Below are positions 6,570 through 9,115 of a DNA stretch of 9,115 nt, piece by piece; positions within the stretch are counted from its first letter, which is position 1; each line of letters begins with the position of its first letter. This DNA is from Verrucomicrobiota bacterium (GTDB lineage: Bacteria > Verrucomicrobiota > Verrucomicrobiia > Limisphaerales > JADLHS01). The DNA lies in NCBI GenBank assembly GCA_025360895.1, contig JANYBF010000229.1:1-9115 (forward strand), read 5' to 3'. Both the position numbers and the translations under genes were made by a program. The notes under the pieces are model-generated. The model worked only from the letters and a program-made list of their open reading frames with translations. It did not search any database and had not been told where the DNA came from.

Positions 6570-9115
6570 ATGGCGAAACATTCCATCCATGACGTCCTCG
6601 CGCATTTTCGTGAGGCCGCCTCTTCCAACCGCGATCTCGGCGACCGCTTCGAGCGGCTCATCTGCCGTTATCTCGAACTCGATCTCATCTACGCCGAGCG
6701 CTTCTCGAATGTGTGGATGTGGAACGAATGGCCACGCAAAGGAAACGTCGGCGATGTCGGCATTGATGTCGTAGCCGAGGAACGCGCCACGGGCGAGTTC
6801 TGCGCGTTGCAGTGCAAATTCTTCCTGCCCGAACACACGATTGCCAAGGAGGACATTGACTCGTTCTTCACGGCGTCGGGCAAGGAAGTGTTCACCTCCT
6901 GCATGATCGTCTCCACCACGGATCGGTGGAGCAAGAACGCCGAGCACGCGCTGGCGAATCAATCCAAGCCCGTCACGCGCCTGACTGTTCACGACCTCGA
7001 CGCCAGCCCGATTGACTGGTCACGGTTCACGCTGCAACGTCCGCAAGACCTCGCGGTGTTGCCGAAGAAGAAAGTCCGCGAACACCAAACCAACGCCATG
7101 GCCGACGTGCTCAAGGGTTTTGCCGAGGCCGAGCGGGGCAAACTCATCATGGCGTGCGGCACGGGCAAAACCTTCACCGCGTTAAAGCTTGCCGAGAAGA
7201 TCGCGCCCACCGGCCATGTTCTGTTTCTCGTGCCGTCGCTCTCTCTGATGTCGCAGACGTTGCGTGAGTGGACGGCGGAATCGGTCCGCCCCATCCACAG
7301 CCTGGCCGTGTGCTCGGACACCACCATCGGCAAGCGCACCACGAAGTCTGAAAGCAAAGCCGACGACGACAAGGGCGACATCACGACTTACGACCTCGCG
7401 TTTCCCGCCACGACTTCCGCGCGGCAGATTGTCGGCCAGTATCAGGCCATTCATCGCATGGCGGAGAAAAAGAAGGTGGCCGGGCAGATGACCGTCGTCT
7501 TCTCCACCTACCAATCTATCGAAGCCGTGTCGCAGGCGCAAAAGGCCGGGCTGCCGGAATTCGATCTCATCATCTGCGATGAAGCGCATCGCACTACCGG
7601 CGTCACGTTGAGCGGTGAGGACGAAAGTCATTTCGTCAAAGTTCACGACGCGGATTTCATCAAGGCCAAGAAACGCCTCTACATGACCGCCACGCCGCGC
7701 GTCTATGGCGATGAAGCCAAGATGAAAGCCGGCCAGGCCGATGCCGAACTTTGCTCGATGGATAATCCCGCCCTGTTCGGCGAAGAATTTCATCGCCTCG
7801 GTTTCGGCGAAGCCGTCAGCAAAAATCTCCTGTCCGACTACAAGGTGCTCGTGCTCGCCGTGGACGAGAAATACGTCAACAAAGCGTTCCAACGCCAGAT
7901 TGCCGATGTGAACAACGAGATAGACCTCGACGATGCCGTCCGCATCACCGGTTGCTGGAACGGGCTCGCCAAACGCTTTGCCAAAGCCGATGTGGCGGCG
8001 GGCATCCTGCCTGCCGTAGAGCCGGGCTTCCAGCCCGGCGGAAAAAACGCGGATGGCGGTGAGCGCGTGGAAAGTTTGAAAGGCATTGCCAGTTCGGACA
8101 CCCATCCGGGCGGCAAGATGCCGCCCGCTACGGCAGGCAAGCTGCCTGACGCTACTTCTGATGCCGACCCGCTGCCCATGCGCCGCGCCGTCGCCTTCTC
8201 CCGTTCCATCAAAGACTCGAAAGCCTTCGTCGAAAAGTTCGGCCAGATCGTCGCCGCCTATCGCGAGACGCATCCCGACGCGGAAAACTTGCTGCAATGC
8301 GACCTCGATCATGTGGACGGCACTTACGACGCCCTCAAGCGCAACGCCCGCCTCGACTGGCTCAAGGCCAGCGCACCGGAAAACACCTGCCGCATCCTCT
8401 CCAATGCCCGCTGCCTTTCCGAAGGCGTGGACGTGCCCGCGCTCGACGCCGTGCTGTTCCTCAATCCCCGCAAATCCATCATTGATGTCGTCCAATCCGT
8501 CGGGCGCGTGATGCGTCGCGCCGAGGGCAAGAAATACGGCTACATCATCCTGCCCATCGGCATCCCGGCGGACGTGCCTGCCGAGGAAGCGCTCAAGGAC
8601 AACGAGAAATACAAAGTCGTCTGGCAGGTCTTGCAGGCGCTCCGCGCGCATGACGACCGTTTCAACGCCACGGTCAATCAGATCGAACTCAACAAGCAGC
8701 GGCCCGATCAGATTCAAATCATCGGAATCGGCGAACCCGGCCACGAGCCGGGCCACGACGGCGACAGCCAGCCCAAACTCCGCGAGGTGCAAGGCGCATT
8801 TGCCTTCCCGCAACTAGACGAATGGAAAGACGCCATCTACGCGAAGATCGTTCTCAAATGCGGCGACCGTCGCTATTGGGAAAGCTGGGCCAAAGACGTG
8901 GCTGTCATCGCCGAGCGCCACACCGACCGCATCCGCGCACTGCTCAATGTGGAAGCGACGCCTCGTCGCTCAACCGATGGGGAAGAGCCGCGAGGCGCGG
9001 CTGCCACCCACAAGAAAGCCTTCGCCGATTTCCTGGCCGGCCTGCGCGACAACCTCAATCCCAGCATCAGCGAGGACGACGCCATTGAAATGCTCTCGCA
9101 GCATCTCATCACGCG
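6570..9115 (+). CDS. Type ISP restriction-modification enzyme (nuclease + helicase part), partial
   Basis: The frame runs from ATG 6570 to the edge (848 complete codons), and the C-terminus is missing. It resembles single-polypeptide Type I-like enzymes of the LlaGI/LlaBIII kind, usually about 1,500-1,600 residues, which methylate adenine on one strand and translocate along DNA before cleaving. An N-terminal Mrr-type nuclease shows FE (27-28), GDVGID with D66, and QCK with K83. The SF2 translocase has VREHQ (169-173), Walker A ACGTGKT (195-201), DEAH (337-340), TAT (373-375), SEGVDVP (617-623) and QSVGRVMRR (642-650), so all key residues are intact. The coupler begins after ~690; the N6-adenine methyltransferase and target-recognition domains should follow outside. 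A TGA at 6537 limits upstream extension, and the conserved IHDVL...DLGDRFE start supports this ATG; no Shine-Dalgarno site is seen. Residues 475-529 and 794-813 are translated palindromic repeats (separate entries). Family assignment is confident; intactness of the whole enzyme is unknown. Confidence 0.93.
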   Translation, partial: MAKHSIHDVLAHFREAASSNRDLGDRFERLICRYLELDLIYAERFSNVWMWNEWPRKGNVGDVGIDVVAEERATGEFCALQCKFFLPEHTIAKEDIDSFFTASGKEVFTSCMIVSTTDRWSKNAEHALANQSKPVTRLTVHDLDASPIDWSRFTLQRPQDLAVLPKKKVREHQTNAMADVLKGFAEAERGKLIMACGTGKTFTALKLAEKIAPTGHVLFLVPSLSLMSQTLREWTAESVRPIHSLAVCSDTTIGKRTTKSESKADDDKGDITTYDLAFPATTSARQIVGQYQAIHRMAEKKKVAGQMTVVFSTYQSIEAVSQAQKAGLPEFDLIICDEAHRTTGVTLSGEDESHFVKVHDADFIKAKKRLYMTATPRVYGDEAKMKAGQADAELCSMDNPALFGEEFHRLGFGEAVSKNLLSDYKVLVLAVDEKYVNKAFQRQIADVNNEIDLDDAVRITGCWNGLAKRFAKADVAAGILPAVEPGFQPGGKNADGGERVESLKGIASSDTHPGGKMPPATAGKLPDATSDADPLPMRRAVAFSRSIKDSKAFVEKFGQIVAAYRETHPDAENLLQCDLDHVDGTYDALKRNARLDWLKASAPENTCRILSNARCLSEGVDVPALDAVLFLNPRKSIIDVVQSVGRVMRRAEGKKYGYIILPIGIPADVPAEEALKDNEKYKVVWQVLQALRAHDDRFNATVNQIELNKQRPDQIQIIGIGEPGHEPGHDGDSQPKLREVQGAFAFPQLDEWKDAIYAKIVLKCGDRRYWESWAKDVAVIAERHTDRIRALLNVEATPRRSTDGEEPRGAAATHKKAFADFLAGLRDNLNPSISEDDAIEMLSQHLIT
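7992..8155. repeat. In-frame REPIN-like array of four hairpin monomers
   Basis: Four 24-nt monomers each consist of a 5-nt foot plus a 19-nt hairpin. Plus strand: 7992-8015 (foot GTGGC, 8-3-8 stem with one G-T pair) and 8016-8039 (foot GTAGA, GCCGGGCT-TCC-AGCCCGGC). Minus strand: 8131-8108 (foot GTAGC, GGGCGGCA-TCT-TGCCGCCC) and 8155-8132 (foot GTAGC, one mismatch). The pairs face each other across a 68-bp centre (8040-8107). A GTAG foot beside a hairpin is the known signature of REP sequences mobilised by RAYT (TnpA-REP) proteins. The array is read in frame as RM residues 475-529 (GILPAVEPGFQPGG ... GGKMPPATAGKLPDAT), between the first helicase lobe and the start of the second (MRRAVAFSRSIKDS). 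A low-complexity Gly/Pro-rich loop is expected in the protein. Confidence 0.75.
8949..9007. repeat. Second in-frame REPIN-like element (facing hairpin pair)
   Basis: Two 22-nt monomers face each other: plus strand 8949-8970 (foot GTGGA, AGCGACG-CCT-CGTCGCT) and minus strand 9007-8986 (foot GTGGC, AGCCGCG-CCT-CGCGGCT), separated by 15 bp. Both stems are perfect 7-bp with the same CCT loop. The element encodes RM residues 794-813 (ATPRRSTDGEEPRGAA) without breaking the frame, in the coupler just after the helicase. Its foot (GTGG) and layout match the larger array upstream, but the hairpin sequence differs, so it is probably a different REP family or subfamily. Confidence 0.65.

Noticed and set aside
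6475..6774. 99-codon plus-strand frame
   Set aside because: It crosses the palindrome and overlaps the RM start in another frame, with no family resemblance.
5892..6992. 366-codon minus-strand frame across the intergenic region
   Set aside because: Its first part is antisense to the RM gene and the rest is repeat-rich intergenic DNA; no recognisable domain.
7182..8813. 543-codon open frame on the minus strand
   Set aside because: It is in the antisense codon register of the RM gene, whose plus-strand translation contains intact Walker A, DEAH, TAT and QxxGRxxR motifs.

Overview
The window looks like a piece of a moderately GC-rich bacterial chromosome, most likely from the Verrucomicrobia/Planctomycetes side of the tree. 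The reasons are a very large secreted RHS/YD-repeat protein with a long N-terminal preamble, genes without recognisable Shine-Dalgarno sites, and abundant REP-like palindromes that are even tolerated inside coding sequence. This assignment is inference from style; no marker gene is present.

Layout: only two real protein genes are visible, they are divergent, and both run off the window. On the minus strand, 5895 down to the left edge is one uninterrupted reading frame of at least 1965 codons. It encodes an exported RHS-repeat protein: signal peptide, preamble domain, a 37-residue tandem repeat, Gly-rich linker, DUF6531-like entry domain, then a long YD-repeat shell ending in an RHS core. On the plus strand, 6570 to the right edge encodes the first 848 residues of a Type ISP (single-polypeptide Type I-like) restriction-modification enzyme: Mrr-type nuclease, SF2 translocase/helicase and the start of the coupler. 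The methyltransferase and target-recognition parts lie beyond the window.

The 674-bp divergent intergenic region (5896-6569) has no convincing gene but is full of structure. From left to right it holds a strong hairpin near the RHS start, short direct repeats (CTGATTGACGCTGATA twice), a UUCG-capped hairpin, an 88-bp nested three-tier palindrome, a terminator-like hairpin with a T-rich tail inside a second outer stem, and an 18-bp perfect palindrome inside an outer inverted repeat that ends one base before the RM start codon. I read 6338-6501 as a candidate structured RNA or long mRNA leader.

The most striking observation is that the RM gene carries two in-frame, translated REPIN-like elements. 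The first (7992-8155) is a symmetric array of four 24-nt monomers, each a GTAG/GTGG foot plus an 8-3-8 hairpin: two on the plus strand facing two on the minus strand. The second (8949-9007) is a facing pair of 22-nt monomers with a GTGG foot and a 7-3-7 hairpin. Differences between monomers are partly compensatory base-pair changes. Both elements lengthen the protein at probable surface loops without breaking the frame. The two genes have no evident shared pathway; the common theme is a defence/accessory locus rich in mobile palindromic repeats.
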